Assembly: GCA_002402755.1 (NCBI GenBank)
Contig: DHGK01000388.1
Span: 1 to 5,715, forward strand
From: Planctomycetes bacterium UBA4800
GTDB taxonomy: Bacteria > Planctomycetota > UBA8108 > UBA8890 > UBA8898
DNA: 5,715 bases
Reading direction: 5' to 3'
Every line of letters starts with the position of its first letter. Position 1 is the stretch's first letter. The notes under the pieces were generated by a model that was not told where the DNA came from, searched no databases, and saw only the letters and a program-made list of their open reading frames with translations. This document shows, in pieces, positions 5,301-5,715 of this stretch. The position numbers were made by a program, and so were the translations under genes.

Positions 5301-5683
5301 GCTTCACGGAGGCGGGGACGTACGTCGTCGCCGTGCGCATCGAGGGCGCGGAAGGCGCGTCGCTTCCCGCGACTTTTGCGTTCGACATCTTTCCCGAGGA
5401 CGCGCAGCCGTTTCTGCGCGGCGATGGCAACAGCGACGGCGCCGTGGACCTTGCCGACGCCGTCGCGGTGCTGGCCTATCTCTTCGCGCGCGGCGAGGCG
5501 CCGTGCTTCACGAGCATGGATGCGAACGGGAGCCGCGTGGTCGACCTCTCCGACGCCGTGTACCTCCTCAGGTACCTCTTCGCGCACACGGCGCCGCCGC
5601 CCGCCCCGGGCCCCGTCGAATGCGGCCTCGGGACGGCCGCCGGTTACCTCGGGTGCGACCTCCCGGCGCCGCGCTGCCGGTAG
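2393..5683 (+). CDS. Secreted multidomain N-acetylmuramoyl-L-alanine amidase with golvesin insert and C-terminal dockerin
   Basis: This 1096-residue protein probably acts outside the cytoplasm and cleaves the MurNAc-L-Ala bond of peptidoglycan or a related amide. The Amidase_3-type core shows SPGHG (ligand His29), a likely ligand Glu51, SYHTNAG (ligand His290) and ALIESAFHDN (catalytic Glu360). A golvesin/xanthan-lyase-like domain (about 86-216, with RVRHAAGVETVRINQQ and a VADAIRI end) is inserted between the ligands. FN3 follows (about 404-498, with an Ala/Gly-rich loop near 425-438). Next is a ThuA/GATase-like region (about 503-740) whose VVTGGAAASW lacks a nucleophile Cys. A beta-sandwich (about 787-925, YDDGFSAYVNGREVARRN) and an Ig-like stretch (about 930-1000) come before the dockerin-like calcium loops DGNSDGAVDLAD (1011-1022) and DANGSRVVDLSD (1043-1054), and a tail with Cys1077, 1088 and 1095. 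ATG 2393 is chosen for AAAGGAG five bases upstream. Residues 2-17 look like a signal core but lack a basic n-region. Some similar Bacteroidetes proteins are annotated 'xanthan lyase', so the true substrate may be a polysaccharide or surface polymer. The gene diverges from shc, and no partner gene or cohesin is visible. Confidence 0.85.
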   Translation: MILGGACALVLGLSAAGLDGKTVFLSPGHGFYYHATYGWLTQRPAIELICEDVETADTCFAFLTEYLRRAGADVWPCRAECPSPVEIIIDDTDPRYEEEGAWLPIAPDGYNGGARYASVAPGSSAVARFRPSFPASGRYPLYLWYPAGTDRTAAALVRVRHAAGVETVRINQQRHGSTWRFAGWYFFFAGEGQTIEISADGADTTKIVVADAIRIGGGMGSVEPNDGVGGISGQLRYHECSVYWARYQGAPDAVYNPLSDGDGSDDVTCRPRYSEWEREGGEDALYLSYHTNAGGGTGTETYSMTGGAPPGSRLLRDLLQEEIVRDLREAWDPAWVDRGTKEANFGELRLLSTMPGALIESAFHDNPADLAAERSPLWRRIVTRAIYHAVVRYWHGDAAVMLPEPPEGLAARAIDAGSVRLSWRAGPAGAGACGAGAAEYYRVAVSRDGLAFALDGETAATSATLENLPAGVPLFFRVTAVNGGGESLPSATAGVVLPGDPERARLLLVHAFPGDEGVVRSVTWLTDRLGDVLRLEPGRTPGGRDGALEHAAALHAARPDAALDFAEKEALGDFALDAYDAIALDFGEQADNVLPEAAAELLVRFLDGGGRAVVTGGAAASWIAARGGAQARALLARMGVEFGANLTAPATIASYGAFAGLGMFSLGETTDWRRSGATVLTQIRPVAGVSAAVMNAAAGIVGVHRPGKGVWCGFALEAVPLGAMRAAFCARALEAALGAPALDTPEIELREGRALMLLANGEARAALGTMAQGEVRCAWSVEGGPAGGATIESTAWALAREGFGFGDYDDVSVIPIAARACPSVLMRHAFSVDDPAALASLLLDVRYDDGFSAYVNGREVARRNLAADAGLGAWALSSIEPTREEIEIGAAAAPALLPGENVLALSFHNASATSSDFTASAALRACAPGGGCVFPIPPGAAWHYMTCGQTAGEAWNAASLDALGLTARLRFTEAGTYVVAVRIEGAEGASLPATFAFDIFPEDAQPFLRGDGNSDGAVDLADAVAVLAYLFARGEAPCFTSMDANGSRVVDLSDAVYLLRYLFAHTAPPPAPGPVECGLGTAAGYLGCDLPAPRCR

Positions 5684-5715
5684 CGGGCGAATCGTACATA
5701 TTCGGTGAACCCGTG
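5684..5715. other. Short non-coding end of the window
   Basis: No gene starts here. A weak inverted repeat, CGAAT (5688-5692) and ATTCG (5700-5704) with a seven-base loop, follows the amidase stop but has no U run, so no terminator is claimed. The last bases (TTCGGTGAACCCGTG) resemble the GGTGAA/CCGTG pieces of the repeat at the left end of the window and may be the start of another copy. Confidence 0.3.

Noticed and set aside
4172..5587. Minus-strand open frame of 471 residues antisense to the amidase 3' half
   Set aside because: It is low complexity, Arg/Ala/Glu/His-rich, without start signals, and mirrors the coding strand.
5684..5715. Intrinsic terminator after the amidase
   Set aside because: The CGAAT/ATTCG stem is AT-rich, only 5 bp and not followed by a U run.

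Overview
The window is GC-rich throughout and holds two long, divergently transcribed genes separated by an intergenic region of about 280 bases. The base composition is high enough that most other long open frames are codon-shadow artefacts. The best guess for the source is an uncultivated Planctomycetota-like bacterium, or a related large-genome candidate phylum such as Hydrogenedentota or Eisenbacteria. The reasons are a C-terminal pair of dockerin-like calcium loops, each followed by a DAVxxLxYLF-type helix, then a Cys-rich tail. There is also a 'YDDGFxxYxNGxEVARxN' beta-sandwich of the kind common in planctomycete surface proteins, and a bacterial-type squalene-hopene cyclase. This placement is inferred from protein style, not proved.

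Layout. Positions 1-78 lie downstream of the cyclase and carry a short palindrome and a CT/GTG-rich low-complexity intergenic repeat. Positions 79-2115 (minus strand) encode squalene-hopene cyclase, a cytoplasmic-face membrane enzyme that folds squalene into hopene/hopanol for hopanoid lipids. Its start is reassigned to a GTG at 2115 with a clear GGAGG ribosome binding site. This start removes about 60 poorly supported N-terminal residues and leaves room for a promoter. Positions 2116-2392 form the divergent control region. It contains a candidate cyclase promoter, a GC-only inverted repeat, a CTGTC-N7-GACAG palindrome, a perfect TATAAT, three phased AAGAGCGCG repeats and a 7-bp hairpin directly against the ribosome binding site of the next gene. 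Positions 2393-5683 (plus strand) encode a 1096-residue exported multidomain protein. It is a zinc N-acetylmuramoyl-L-alanine amidase (Amidase_3 type) with a golvesin/xanthan-lyase-like domain inserted between its zinc ligands. An FN3 domain, a ThuA/GATase-like Rossmann region without a recognisable catalytic Cys, a planctomycete-type beta-sandwich, an Ig-like segment and a tandem dockerin follow. Positions 5684-5715 hold no gene.

Functional link. Both products concern the cell envelope: one makes membrane hopanoids, the other is probably an extracytoplasmic glycan/peptide-binding hydrolase. Apart from the shared divergent control region there is no evidence that they act together. No CRISPR array, tRNA, rRNA, transposase or phage gene was seen. 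The least-explained items are the domain architecture and Cys-rich tail of the large protein, and the densely structured divergent leader.
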